From: Nymphaea colorata
Lineage: Eukaryota; Streptophyta; Magnoliopsida; Nymphaeales; Nymphaeaceae
DNA length: 64,000 nucleotides
NCBI RefSeq assembly: GCF_008831285.2
Contig: NC_045138.2
Coordinates: forward strand, 17,455,934 to 17,519,933
Direction of reading: 5' to 3'
Of the stretch, positions 22,081-34,700 are shown piece by piece (within the stretch, counting starts at the first letter, position 1; every line of letters begins with the position of its first letter). The notes under the pieces were generated by a model that was not told the origin of the DNA, made no database searches, and saw only the letters and a list, made by a program, of their open reading frames with translations. A program made the translations under genes and the position numbers.

Positions 22081-23724
22081 AGTACCGCTGTGCAGAACAT
22101 CACAAATGATGGACATGCATGTAAAATGCACTCATGCTACTCCGGAACATCATGGAATGGACAGTCTGTGCTGCTCTGGAACATCTTGTCCCGCTCTATG
22201 TGAGCATGGTCCCTTTCTAACGCTGTGTTTGTTCTTTTCATTTTTGAGTTGCCAGGAACAGGATCCCAATAATGGAATTCAATCTTTGTACTTAAAAGCT
22301 AGACATTTCAATGAGAGGGGCATTAATATGTAAACTTTTGGTTCAGGGAGGCATTAATATGCAAAACGCATGCACATGCATGTGTTTCTTTGGAAAGTTA
22401 GGTAAGAGCCAAATAGGGGAAACTGTTTGCAAAATATGGGAAAAGTAGGTATTTACTATTTAGTACTTCTGCAAAACTTGTGGCTCATTTTTCAAGTAGT
22501 GGGTTTTTTTTTTTAAAAATAAAGGGGAACACAGAATTCTTTCAATCTTTATGAAAATTTTATTAGGTCTTTCCACAAACCCAATCACGCAATTTACATT
22601 ATTTTTTGTACTCTTCAGAAAGATGAAAAATCCTCCATAGAATTTCTAATTTACCTAAGCAAATCTGGAGGTCTTGATTTTTTTTATGTTCCAACTTGTG
22701 AGGCAGCAGCCTCCAAGTCAAGCCCTATGACGTCTTCAACATTATTTTTTTGAAAACAAAAATATGAGAAATTATGAGATGTTTTATTTTAGAAGTCCTC
22801 CGAAGTTGGATCTATCCAATGGCCATAAAGAGAAGGATAAGAGTTTCAGGTTTGTGTGTGTGTGTGTGGATGGAGTTTCTCCCTGCCCACTCATGCACAT
22901 GCACACACACACGCCTCAAAGATTTACAAATTTTTGGGGACCCAATTTTAATATTTTAACAAAAATTATTAGAACTTAACATTAATGTCGAGTTAATTTT
23001 GCCCAAAAAAAAAAAACTAAAGATCAAAATTGAGAATCCAACACGAGTTCTGGCATTCTCATAAATTAGTAACTTGGAGATTTACCTTAATCAGGAAAAG
23101 AGAAAAAAAATCAAAATAAGATGCAAAGTCCCCAAAAGAGATCAATGCGACGGCAGCCACGATCCACTGGTATGTAGACATAGGACTATCATTTTATGGC
23201 ATTTTCTATGATTCGAATGTGGATAATCTAGCTTTCAGTCCCTTCACAAGGGCCCCATTTGATATTTTAGATGTGAAACGGATTGGACACCCTCCAAGTG
23301 GATACCAACTTTTTGGGTTTGTCTCCCACATTTTCATGTTTATCCAATAAGGAAAATATTTTTAAAAAATGAACATATAATAAAATAATATAAAAAGTGG
23401 AAACATTTATAGACAAGATCCTGGTTGGATAGGAATAGCAATTTATTATGGTTTGAATGAGGCAAACATGTGGCCCCTCTTTGGGGATCAAAATCCTTTT
23501 TGCATGCATGCATGTGAGCATCCCATGAAAAGATTAAGCACGAAAGAAGAGAGGAGACAACTGCATCACCTTAAAAAGTCTTCTTCCACAAATGATGCTG
23601 GAATTGGTTGGATAGCATTTGCATCTGACTGTTATTCTGTCAACATGTTACCTTTTTCCTTGTGCAACTTTTCCGGCGAAAGGCAGCTTGAAATGGATTT
23701 GCAGTCTCAGCCATTGCTCGTGGA
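22081..23724. other. Intergenic DNA, no gene seen
   Basis: Short GT (22855-22868) and AC (near 22903-22911) tracts, two copies of GGCATTAATATG (near 22319 and 22351), and repeat-like wording. No conserved coding sequence was recognised. Confidence 0.4.
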
Positions 23725-23815
23725 CTATGTTACACAGGTGTGGGGTGCGGGTGCAGATATGGGTGTGACAATTTTCAAAAAAAACATGGGTATGAGTGCC
23801 GATGCAGGTGCAACC
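23725..23815. mobile_element. Fragment of a hAT-like non-autonomous family
   Basis: Starts CTATGTTACACAGG and continues with GGGTGCGGGTGCAGATATGGG and then TTTTCAAAAAAAACATGGG. The order matches, in reverse complement, the right-hand end of the 961-bp element at 48714-49674 and of the fragment ending near 51330. Only one end is recognisable here. Confidence 0.55.
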
Positions 23816-25731
23816 AAAAAAAAAAAAAATTGAATGCAAGTCCGGTGAGAAATATGTATGAAATAGAAAAGTTATCTACAAACGATAAAATTAACAAGCT
23901 ACTATTGTGTAAGATTCAACGGTGAACAAAGCAAATTGGCAAGTTGATGAGTACATCATGGATATAAAACCTCACAAAATTTTTCCTCGCCTCACAGAAG
24001 ACTCGCCGGAGCTTTGGCCTTTTTGGCAAAGGATGCACGCCCTAGATATTGAACTGGCAACATCCAGCTCAAAGATTTCGAGCATAAGCATCTGTGGAGT
24101 GCAGGGTTCAGGTTGTCCTTTATCACAACCAACGCCACCAGTGGCAAAGCTGTGGTCATTGCAGCTCTGAGCATCTTTTAAGATCTCAAGTTCTAAATCT
24201 TTGATCTCAGCATATGGAAGTAAAAGTGTCTGCCAATTTATCAGATTTTAGCCCTACTAGTTTCAAGTGGTACATTTTTTAGCTTTTACTTAACGAATAT
24301 CAACAAATAAATGTATAAATAAATTTGTGCAAGGAATATCTAAATAGAAATTGGTTATAGTAAAATTGAGGTATATGTTTCATAAACAGAAAGCAATTCA
24401 AATTTACTGAGTTGCAGTGAGGAATAAACTGGTTCTGTTCCTCCTATTTCAGATTGTAATGTAACCTGGAAATAGAAAAAATTGTGAATAACATACTCCA
24501 GTTGACATTTCAGGTCCTCCATTTTGCTGTTATCCATTAATGCAACTCAGTGATACAGAGAGTTTGATGGACAATTCAAGCATACAAAAACGCGACAACT
24601 AATCAAGTAAAAACCATCACTTGTTTGGACAATCCATACCATTAGTTTTTTTTTTTTTTTTACTTCATTTTTTTTTGGAAACGACTTCAATACAAGCTAA
24701 AGAGCACATAACGAAAAAAATGCTAGTACAGAAAAGAACAAATTGCCCCATCTGCACTAGAATTTCAAACGAACTTTCATTCTTTCTGGGTGAAACAGTT
24801 GCACAAAGAGCAATAAATCCCTACAAGCTGCACAAAATGCAAAGCCATTTTTCCATCCAGGAGAGAAATTTGCAAAAAGGAATTCAGAAATCACCATTAA
24901 CCTCGCTTTTCATTAAAACAACAAGGTGTAACTCGGCAAGCTCTTGATAACTTATTCTGAAGAAAGATCTTGCAGAAAGCGGTTTTTGGAAGGGAACAGC
25001 AAGAAAACAGTGTTTTCCAGCAATCTAGGTGTCTTTTGCTCGAGAAGCAGGCAGTATCATGCAAATTCAACCAACTTTCACATTTTAAATTGTCACCTAC
25101 ATCAAGTATAGAAAGCTGGAGCTTGCAACAACCATGAGAGTTGGTTCTACAACCAAGAGACGAGCAGCCAAGAAAAAGTTAGTGAGACTCCAACTTGATG
25201 TTTCAGAGACATACATTAACTTTCTAGAATTTTCAACATAACCTGGAGTTGCGAATATGTGCAAGAAGCTAAATAATAAATCAGCCTAGTTGAACTCAAC
25301 TAATAGAAAGAACATTTAGTCAAAACTTTTAGGCTGGGCTAAGTCATACTTTGTTTAGTCACAGATAAGGTTTCGATCCTAGGTCTTATATTTTCACAAT
25401 GCAACCTAGCAAATCCACACGTCAGCTGTAACTGAAGCCTCTCCAATAATCTGCTACTGAAAACACAAGCCTGAAATGATTCGGCTTGCAGATGTGGTCT
25501 CCATAAAGTAGTAAGAAAACTTGATGTTGGCAAATGGAATATGCAAGCTAATGGTGCATAAATAATTGAAACCTACTATATCTCTAATAAAAATTTATTA
25601 AGTACCTGAATGGCACTACCCCAAACAGGCTTCTTGAACTTCGAAACCACTACACATTGTGGCGTCTTTCTATATATAATCTCAATTAAACCTACCTATA
25701 CATGCAACTTAACTTGGGTGTTTTAAAATGC
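23816..25731. other. Downstream flank of the PPR gene
   Basis: No gene is recognised. Short open frames at 23922-24174 on both strands carry no domain I know. The 25600-25731 part next to the PPR stop codon is probably 3' untranslated sequence. Confidence 0.4.
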
Positions 25732-28533
25732 TCACCCAGAACCACCCGTAGCTAATGACATACTTCGGGGAGCATCACCAGTTTCAGAAAACTGTCTCAT
25801 AGTAAAGCATGCCTGTTGAGCTTCATCGTGCATTCCCACCATAGCACAAAGAGTAGCCAACCATGCATGGGTGCCGCACAAGGCATTTTCCTTTTGTTTC
25901 TGTTTCAGCTGATTAACTGCCTCTTTTGAAACCCCTCCTTTGATCAAAATGGTACGAAGTGTTTTGTAAGTAGAACCATCTGGCAGTGTTCTAGATTCAA
26001 TCATTCTAGAAAATGTTTCAACAGCTTCTCTGTATCTTCCAGTTGAAGCATATAAGCAAATCACGTTGTTATAACTCAATGTCTTACTAAGAAGGCCAAG
26101 TGCTTGCATCTCTTGAGCAATACAAGACGCTTCACTGAATCTGCCAACCTTCTTGTATAGAAAAAGCATCATCGAATAAGAGAACTCGTTAGCTATTCCT
26201 TGGTCTTTTAGGTACTTGAAGATTTCTTCGGCATCATTAACCATAGAGTGTTGACTATACAAGTCAATCATACAATTGGAAGAGTACACATCAGGTCTAT
26301 CATCTGATGACTGATGCAACTTGTATATCTCCTCTGCTTCTCTTAAGCACCCAAGTTTGGTGTATAACTTAATTAAAGAATTAAAAATAACTGAGTTTCC
26401 AGAGAAACCTGCCTCATACATCAGAGAGAAATATCTTTTAACATGTCCGATGCTGCCAATTTCAGCAAATGCATTTATTAGTATACCAAACACAACAATA
26501 TCTGGCTTCACACCGGAAATAACCATATCTTGAAAAAGCTCCTCAGCTTTTTCCAACCGACCTAACTTAACGAAACTGGAAATAATGGCACAGTATGGGA
26601 CACAGTCATCTACAAATCCACCCTCCTGCATTTTGCTGATGTAACATCTTGCTTTATAAGGGAGTCCAGCACTTGAAAATATCTGTATCAGAGAATTATA
26701 TGTACATTTGTCTGGAAGGATGCCATAAGACTCCATAGTTTGGATCAACTGACAAGCCTTGTCATACATTTTGACTTTGCCATAAGCCTTAATCATCACG
26801 TTGAACTCCATAACACTTAATCTTTGCTTATCAGAACAACAATGAAATACCTTTTCAGCTTCCAGCAGGTAACCGCGCTCACCATAAGCATCAATAATTG
26901 CAGAATAGCATTCAGAACTCATCTCTTCTTTGCCAAGGTGAAACCTTTCGAACCAAGCCCATGATCTTTCAAGCATATTGACATCTATATACATCCTCAT
27001 GACTGTTGTTTGTATGAATTCATCGACATGGACACCCTCTTGGTCCATTTCTGCAATTACTGATTCAACTTCTTCCACCATGTTTCTATCTGAAAATGCA
27101 TACAAGAGGGTACGGTAGCTCACATGGTCAGGCTTGAGGCCAGACTCTTTCATTTTTGCGAAGTAACAAGAGACCATATTGATGTTCTGATTCTTCACGT
27201 GCAAGGACATGAGTATGTTGTATGTTCTTGCATCTGGAAGGCACCTAAGATCCTCCATCTTCAACAAAAGGGCATCTGCTTCTTCAATAAGCCCATGATT
27301 GCCACAAATATGGATCATTGTATTGAAAGTAATCGTGTTGGGAACTATTCCATCCTTAAGCATCTGGTTGAATAAATTTGATGCCTCTTGTAGTTGACCA
27401 GCTTTGCCATATGTATCAATTAGAGTGTTATATGTATACGAGCTGTAAAATTTCTGGGGCGATCGTGCAGAAAGAGAATTGACTTGTTGAAAATTCTGTT
27501 TTTGACTTGCATTTAAGCTATCGCAGGTATCACTAAGACTTGCATCTGAGGACCAATCCTTGAAAAATTGGTCTGCTTTTTCAAACTCTTTTGCTCTTTT
27601 GAACGTTTGTACAACAATTCCCATTGTGACTTCATCAGGTTTTATCCTGCGGCTCCTCATGTCATCTAGCCACATAAGAGCTTCATCTTTCAGTCCAGCT
27701 TTACTATAAGAATCAATTAGGGTACCATAGGTAGGGTTAGTGGGAATAATCCCCAAGACCTTCATTTCTTCCCAAAGTCTGCGAATATTATTCCACTGAT
27801 GTGATCTTCCAAGAATCCCAAACATAATATTGTAATGAATAACATTGAGTTCATAGGACCCCTTTTCCTTTAACCACCCAAAAATGTCGAGTGCACGTTC
27901 CCATCTCCATTGCTCCTTAAGTATTATGCTTATTTCTTTGCAATTTAAACTGGCTTCCCATGGCTTCAAGGCATTGTCCAAATCCTCAATGTCGTCTAAC
28001 GCTTGCAGCACGGAAGGAATTCGTCCTCCATAAGACAACCCCTTGCCTTTGGAAGGGTTTCTAAGAATATCTCTACCACCACGCCTGGATTTCTCCGATG
28101 CAGCAGGATGTAAAGATTCAACTTTTCCATTTCTCGAACTATTTCTGCCCCCTTTAGCACACTGAACAGATATGGAACGGTAACCAGAATCAAAACCTTT
28201 GTTTCTCAAAGACTTTACACACTTGGTGCCAGATTTAACACAACTAAACACACACCCGCTACTTAAATTTTCGTATTCTGACGGACTTCGACCTCTAGAA
28301 GAAGCATTTATCGGAAAACCAGGAAAGCCACGTCCCAATTTCCTGTTATTCTTAGAAATTATGCCATACCCGGAACACGAGCTCCCCAATAGATTACGTT
28401 CAACTCGCCTTCCCACAAAGTCTAACGATCCCCTTTTGGGATCTAAGTTCGCACAGCTTACTTCCATAGAGAACACAAAATTTGGGGCATTCCCATCATG
28501 ATAGCATGAACATCTCTGCACATATAGCATCAT
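25732..28533 (-). CDS. P-class pentatricopeptide repeat protein (At1g73710-like)
   Basis: Intronless, 933 aa. PPR proteins of this class bind organellar RNA, one base per repeat, and affect its processing, stability or translation; the exact target is unknown. The arrangement and many stretches match Arabidopsis At1g73710 as I remember it, for example YNTLIDTYGKAGQ, TFNTMIHICGNHG, SYRTLLYAFSDRNMVEE and PYCAIISSFVKLGRLEKAEE. Residues about 1-190 are Ser/Arg/Gly-rich and low in conserved motifs, consistent with a transit peptide plus linker. Degenerate 35-residue PPRs run from about 195 to 870. There is no E, DYW or SMR domain, so it is not an editing-type protein. Start is the first of two adjacent ATGs (28533). 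A shorter start giving MEVSCANLD, 22 residues later, is possible. Confidence 0.93.
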   Translation of the reverse strand: MMLYVQRCSCYHDGNAPNFVFSMEVSCANLDPKRGSLDFVGRRVERNLLGSSCSGYGIISKNNRKLGRGFPGFPINASSRGRSPSEYENLSSGCVFSCVKSGTKCVKSLRNKGFDSGYRSISVQCAKGGRNSSRNGKVESLHPAASEKSRRGGRDILRNPSKGKGLSYGGRIPSVLQALDDIEDLDNALKPWEASLNCKEISIILKEQWRWERALDIFGWLKEKGSYELNVIHYNIMFGILGRSHQWNNIRRLWEEMKVLGIIPTNPTYGTLIDSYSKAGLKDEALMWLDDMRSRRIKPDEVTMGIVVQTFKRAKEFEKADQFFKDWSSDASLSDTCDSLNASQKQNFQQVNSLSARSPQKFYSSYTYNTLIDTYGKAGQLQEASNLFNQMLKDGIVPNTITFNTMIHICGNHGLIEEADALLLKMEDLRCLPDARTYNILMSLHVKNQNINMVSCYFAKMKESGLKPDHVSYRTLLYAFSDRNMVEEVESVIAEMDQEGVHVDEFIQTTVMRMYIDVNMLERSWAWFERFHLGKEEMSSECYSAIIDAYGERGYLLEAEKVFHCCSDKQRLSVMEFNVMIKAYGKVKMYDKACQLIQTMESYGILPDKCTYNSLIQIFSSAGLPYKARCYISKMQEGGFVDDCVPYCAIISSFVKLGRLEKAEELFQDMVISGVKPDIVVFGILINAFAEIGSIGHVKRYFSLMYEAGFSGNSVIFNSLIKLYTKLGCLREAEEIYKLHQSSDDRPDVYSSNCMIDLYSQHSMVNDAEEIFKYLKDQGIANEFSYSMMLFLYKKVGRFSEASCIAQEMQALGLLSKTLSYNNVICLYASTGRYREAVETFSRMIESRTLPDGSTYKTLRTILIKGGVSKEAVNQLKQKQKENALCGTHAWLATLCAMVGMHDEAQQACFTMRQFSETGDAPRSMSLATGGSG

Positions 28534-29485
28534 CTAGTGGCTGAAAGAGTGGCAAAGATATGGTTTTCACAATCCAAATAACAAGAACAATCAGGTAGAG
28601 ACTACAGAACTATAAGAAATGGGATAAAGCTGAAGAAGAACAAGGGAAAGGAGTGAAGGAGACCTTACTCGCCCGCGGGGAGGATAAACCCTATACCCTT
28701 GAAGCCTCTTCACGCTCCCCACCAACCGATAACAAAGAGAATTGGACTTGCAAGTAACGACGGATTCCGTTGGTCCGTTTGGATCGATCTACGATCTATA
28801 TATTCAGTAAGAAAGATCACAAATCCAGTCTAATTGGATCGATTCAAGATCCACATCTCGATATGCTACTAGTTTCAACTGGTACAGTTAATATGACTTT
28901 GGACTTATTTGGATCAGGTCTGGACCCAATTTGGAATTCACAATTTAAAAACCCATTTCAGAATAACGTCCAAATCGCTAGGCAATGAACTATCAAATTA
29001 GACCAGATGCACTGGGATTTGTTTCGATTTCTGATCCAAAATTCTTACCTGAGACTTAGATTGTTCGGACCATGCCGACGGACGATACTCCTGGAAAATA
29101 ATCGGGTCGCGACACATGCTGCGCATAGCTAGAATCCAGGGTTCATAATAAAGAAAAAGCTCCGAACCAAATCTCTAACTAGACTTTCACTTTTCCAAAA
29201 TGAGTAGTTTTGTCACCAAGTCGAAGTACGTTTTTCTCCAAGTTTTTAATTAAGTGGAACTTGTCATATGTTCTTGAATATGGAACCCTTTTTTTTTTGT
29301 GCTTTATATGTGGGCAGCAGGGTGTTGCTTGCCCGTTCCTGCTGTGTACAGAATTGATGATGTTCATATGGTATGTGTTTTTTTGCTTTGTGCATATTAT
29401 TTTATTACAATAACAAGAAGGGGAGCGTAACTCTCGGCAGACTTTTGTTAGCATAGATTATTGAATGTAAATTAAAACATTTTAT

Positions 29486-29487
29486 GG

Positions 29488-29557
<70 letters not shown>
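29486..29557. repeat. TA microsatellite joined to poly-T
   Basis: A TA run of more than 30 bases is followed directly by a T run of more than 30 bases. Length here is prone to assembly error. Confidence 0.9.
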
Positions 29558-29559
<2 letters not shown>

Positions 29560-29671
29560 GATGACACTTACTTGGCCACAGTTGTAAAACGGCCATTTAT
29601 AGGAGTTTTTAACGACATAAAATAAAATAAAAAAATCACTGGCCACACAAGTAGCCTGTTGTTTTCACTTT

Positions 29672-29713
29672 TCACACACACACACACACACACACATATG
29701 TGTGTGTGTGTGA
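29672..29713. repeat. Palindromic CA/TG microsatellite
   Basis: A run of CA repeats meets a run of TG repeats at a central CATATG, forming a perfect self-complementary tract of about 42 bases able to form a hairpin or cruciform. Confidence 0.85.
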
Positions 29714-31769
29714 ATCTTGACCTAGACTTACTTTTCCAAAATCACTAGTATTGCCACCAACAAATGATACATCTTTCTCCAAGTTTTTTATTAAATGGCA
29801 CCTCCATCATATGTTGTTGAATATGAATATAAACATTTTTTGAGCATTTGTATATATGTAGTTTGAATTAAATGACAGCTTCATCAGATATTACTGAATG
29901 TGAATATAAACGTTTCTTTATATATACGCACACACAAATGCTCAAAGAATGTTTATATCCACAGAACTCGCAAAGCGAAGCTCTGACATATGATTGAGTG
30001 TCGTTTAAATAAAACTATATATAGCCAAAAAAAACCCAGTTTCGATATTTTCCTTTTCCAGCTGGGCAACAGATTCAATCGGGTATAGAGGGGGAGTGAG
30101 AAAGGAATAAATTATGCAAATGAGAGTTTGAACTTAGCAAGAGCAATGAATATTCTTTTACAAGGTCTCCATTGCTTCCCCTGCAGGTGTTCTAAACGAA
30201 TTAAACGAGTGGAGCTCGAACTCGGCACAGTTTGTCCAAGCCAAGCAACAAATAAATCAAGCCGAGCTAAGTCAGCGGACCAAGCTTGACTCGGCTCTTG
30301 TTCATCTCTATCTACAAGTCTTCACCCAGAAAGCATGGGACTCCACCTACAGTGCGGAGTGGTGCCCTCCTCCCACCGACGATCCGTCTGTGGAACAAAA
30401 CTGCGAGTGTTCAACGGCAGCTTACAACCTTTCCGTGTTCTCTGCAAAGTGGTGTTTGATCAATGGAATGGAAGCCTAACGCGACCCTTGAAAAAGAGAG
30501 CGAACTACCGGCAAAAGGTTTTGGTCGATGGATTGACTGTTATCTTTGTATAAGGGATCGATAAAATAAAACTATTGAGACTATAATGGTAATCAGTTGA
30601 TGAATAATTTATTTAAGCTAAAAAAAAGGTTGATTAGATGAAAAATAACAATTCTACGACAAAAAGGAATGATAAAAATTTGATAAGGCAGTCTGAGCAC
30701 TATGTGTCACGTCAAATGGTTAGACGTAAGACTCACAAACTGAAAAATATGAAGATCCTGACATTGGAAGGACACAAAGCTACTATAATTTAGTAACAAA
30801 CAATAAACATATAAGAGAATTAAATTACATTTTGCTGGGGTTTTATTCTGCTGTTTGTACCAATAGGTACATTTAGGATTAGCATTTTTCTCAATTAACA
30901 AAGGGGAGATAAATTTTCAATTTTTCAACGGTGTATCCGTATGATACTATTTAAGCATATACCTTTCTTCACTATATTGGTATACGGTATTAGTCACGGT
31001 TTATGGTGGCTTTAGCAACAATTTATGATTCCAAGGACTGCAAAGGACACCTTGGCGGACCCGTTTCATGACGAACAGAATTATAGATGAGCATACACGT
31101 CTAAACAAGTATCACCTTTCTTCATGCAGATACATGTATAGGAAACCAGCTATGAAGCTTCTTTTGCCCAAAAATAATCTACATCCACAAAAATTGGTGG
31201 AGGGTGATGCAAAAACTTGCTGGAAGAGATTGAGACACTCATAAGGCAGGGGGGTATATACAACAGCCATTACAAGCCAAATCATGAAATCCACCTGGAC
31301 TGTCACAAACATCAACTAACCCCTCCAAGCAAACACAGGACCAGACATATTCACAAGAAATAAATCGGAAAAAGAAAACCTTAATGCCACCTAAAATTGC
31401 CTTGGCAGGAAACTCAAGAAGGAAATTTCAGCCACTTTTCCTGCTCCAACTTGGAATTTGAACAGAAGCATAGGCGAACCTGGATAACAAACTTATACCA
31501 CTGGACCAACAAGCTCGAACATCTAGCTTGACGTGCCTTCTACATCCCCCAGTGTACAAGGATGAAAATCAGTGCAAACAGCGAACTGCCACTCAACAAG
31601 TAGATACCTCTTAGCAAAGATCTCTCTTCCAAAAAACAGCATGAATTGTGGTAGTATTGTGAACTGCAACTTACCTCATTCACTTGTAACTAGGCAGGTT
31701 GGATGATAGAACCAACAGCTACATCAGATTCACTAGTATCAAAAATTAATTTCACATAAATTACAGATT

Positions 31770-34700
31770 TCAAGCCATCTTCAGTGCCTGCTGCAACTGA
31801 GATAAGACTGATGGATGTATCCTGCCCATGGCTGAATTAAAGTTTGATTCACCATGAATGGCAGCACATGCATGAAGATTCTCTTTTAGTATGTTCTCCA
31901 ACGCTAACTGCTTTATTGGATCAGACTCTTTTATCTGAAGATAGAAAACATGAAGAATAAAATAAAGAAAAGAAATTATAATAAAGCTAGGTTGCATTTT
32001 TTTCTCCAACAAATGCACATTGACATAATAAAATAATAAGACGCCTCATGATTCAGTTTGCATGCAGGTGTAAAGGATATCAAACTTCTATAGGTTTATT
32101 TATGTTTCCCTATATACCTTTTTTCTCTTACAGGAGATGAAGTTTATTGGTTTGAACTTTGAAGGGTAATAAGGGATCACCACTAAGAATACACGATGCA
32201 CATATATGGTCTCCACAATCTGGAGACCATGCCTTGATAAGCAAGTGTTGAAAGTAGAAAGTTTGGCTTTAAATGTGGTAGTTAGTTGAATATTTAAAAG
32301 TTAGGGTTCTCTTATGTCATTTCAATATTTTATGTGTCCTCCGTTTGTAACTGTTACAGCCGTGCCCTAATCTCTCTTTTAGTAGAGATTAGTGTACGAG
32401 ATTGAGTAAGAAGTTTTACCGCCTCTCTCTCTCTCTTTCTTTCTCTCGTTCTCCCCTTCCCTATTACGCAACATGGTATCAGAGCGACGACTCAAGCTGC
32501 TGGCGTGATCGGCTCAAGCTGCAGGCGTGATCGACTCAAGCTGCTGGCGTCATCGACTCTGTGTTCTGGCGTGATCGTTTCTTGCCCATCTTGCATACGA
32601 GAATATCTCAGACTTACGAGAACACCTCAAGCTGTTGCTGGAGTAATCTCTAACTTATCTCATATTCTCTGCTGTGTAGAGGAGGACCTGATCTCGCCTA
32701 TGTGGAAGGCGTGATCAGATCCTCACGTGGAGTATTTGGATATTTTTTTATGTGCTGGTCATGGATACTGTTTAGAGTGTTGAACGTTTAAGTGTTGAAG
32801 AAACGTTGATATGCTGTCTGTAGTTGTGGTTTGAGGGATGATCAGAAATTCTGGTGAAGCAAAATAGATGCAGAATTTATCTACGCAAGATGTGGAATGT
32901 TAGAAGCAGCGGCAGACTTCATTTATAAGTTCTGTTTTCCAGCAAGTTTATTCCCTGTCGTTTCCTGTGTAGTTTCAGCAAATTTTCTTTCCATCAAGTT
33001 GTCTGTTTTTCCCCTTTTCCTTGCTGTTTTGGGGGTTGTTGAAAGAGGCTGCGTGACTGTTCTTTGTTCTGTTCCTGAAGGCTGCGTGAAATTGCTGCAT
33101 ATATATATATTCCATTTTGGTCGTCCCATTCTTGCTGTGATTTATGATGGCTGAGAACCAAAGATTGGAGGGTGGTAATGATCATAAAGGAGTTGGAAAT
33201 CCCTTTTCCTATGGATCTACAGTTAAATTAGATGGACACAACTATGAGTTGTGGTCTAGATCCTTTATGTTGTCAGTAAAAGGACATCGAAAGAGACACA
33301 TTATTGAAGAGGATGAACCTCTTAACAAGACAGGCAAGTACATAACCTGGGAAGAGGACGACAGCATGGTTATGTCTTGGATTATGAATAGTGTCCAACC
33401 CCAAATTGCTTCTACTATTACTTACTATACTACTGCGAAGGAGATGTGGGACTTCCTTAGACAGACATATTCTCAAGATAAGAATGTAAGTAAAATCCTT
33501 CAAATTGAAGAAGAGTTGCACAACCTCCGACAGGGAAATCAAGATTTATCTCAATACTTTGCAACAGTGAAAGCTACTTATGAACGTCTGAAATTTTTGC
33601 GTCCTCCTTGCAAATCGTGTTATAAGTCACATTTTGAACCTACTATGGTTGCGAAGTTTCTTGCTGGTCTCTCCCCTGAGTATGCTTCTGCTAAGGATCA
33701 GATGCTCACTGGAAGTGAAATTCCTGAGCTCTCTGATGCATACAACAGACTTAGCCGTCTTGCTGTTAGCCTGTCTCAACCAACTGGTGTGACGCCTACC
33801 TCTGCTTCTGCTCTTGCTGTGGGGGTGGTCGCGGTCATAGCTCCACCTATAGTGCCAGAGGAAGAGGTATAGGTCGTGGAACTGGGGGCCGTGGGAGGTT
33901 CCAATGTACCTATTGTGGAAAGATTGGACACTTAGAGGATCGCTGTTGGGATAAACATGGTCGCCCATCCTCTTTGTCGCAAGGAAGAAATATAGTCATC
34001 AAACAGGGCAAGAGTCCTACTCACTTATCTATGGGTTCTGCACAGACTGCCACTCCTACAGTGGAGGACGCTTCGTCTAGTATAGCGCCAGAGACAGTTA
34101 CAGTCAGCATTGACAGAGTTGAGTACGAGCAATTTTTAGCGCACAAAGCCTCACAGGCTTCAGCTTCTACAGCGTTGACCGATCGAGCCATCTCAGCGGG
34201 TCCTTCCACATCTGACTCAGGTACTTTGTGGATTATTGATTCAGGAGCATCGAGACATTTCTGTAGTAGCCCTGGGTGGTTTACTACTCTACATAAATTT
34301 CCTCAGCCACGTCATGTCAAAATTGCAGATGGTAGACTGTCACCCGTATTGGGCTATGGAAATGTGAAACTTTCTCAGTCTATGACTATTTCACATGTTT
34401 TATATGCTCCTGACTTTCCATCTCATTTACTCTCGGTTAAACAGTTGACTACTGATTTACACTGTCGTGTTATTTTTGACCCTGGTTCATGCTCATTTCA
34501 GGACTTGCAAACTGGGAAGACGATTGGTGGCGGCTATGAGAAAGGGGGAGTCTACATCCTGTCGGCTCCAATGGGTCTTGCAGCTACCGCGTCTACATCA
34601 GAGTCTACAATCTTCCAGTGGCATCTCCGGCTTGGTCACCCTTCAGCACCCAAGCTTCGTTCTCTCCTGCCTAAACTTTCAGTTCCAGAGTCTTTCCAGT

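Larger units (their letters stand above)
29190..29825. repeat. Divergent direct duplication
   Basis: 29190-29283 (ACTTTTCCAAAATGAGTAG, TTTCTCCAAGTTTTTAATTA, CATATGTTCTTGAATATGG) recurs with substitutions at 29728-29825 (ACTTTTCCAAAATCACTAG, TTTCTCCAAGTTTTTTATTA, CATATGTTGTTGAATATGA). A weaker third copy begins near 29863. The spacer between them holds the TA/poly-T and CA/TG tracts. Confidence 0.65.
28534..31769. other. Intergenic DNA between the PPR and KA120 genes
   Basis: 28534-28760 probably holds the PPR 5' leader and promoter. The remainder has microsatellites, a divergent duplication (29190-29283 and 29728-29825) and CTCGAACTCGG-like decayed repeat wording near 30210. 31340-31769 probably includes the KA120 3' untranslated region. 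No other gene was recognised. Confidence 0.45.

Noticed and set aside
23922-24174. Overlapping open frames on both strands before the PPR gene
   Set aside because: Both are short, overlap each other and show no known motif; a resemblance of one phrase to reverse-transcriptase wording was too weak.
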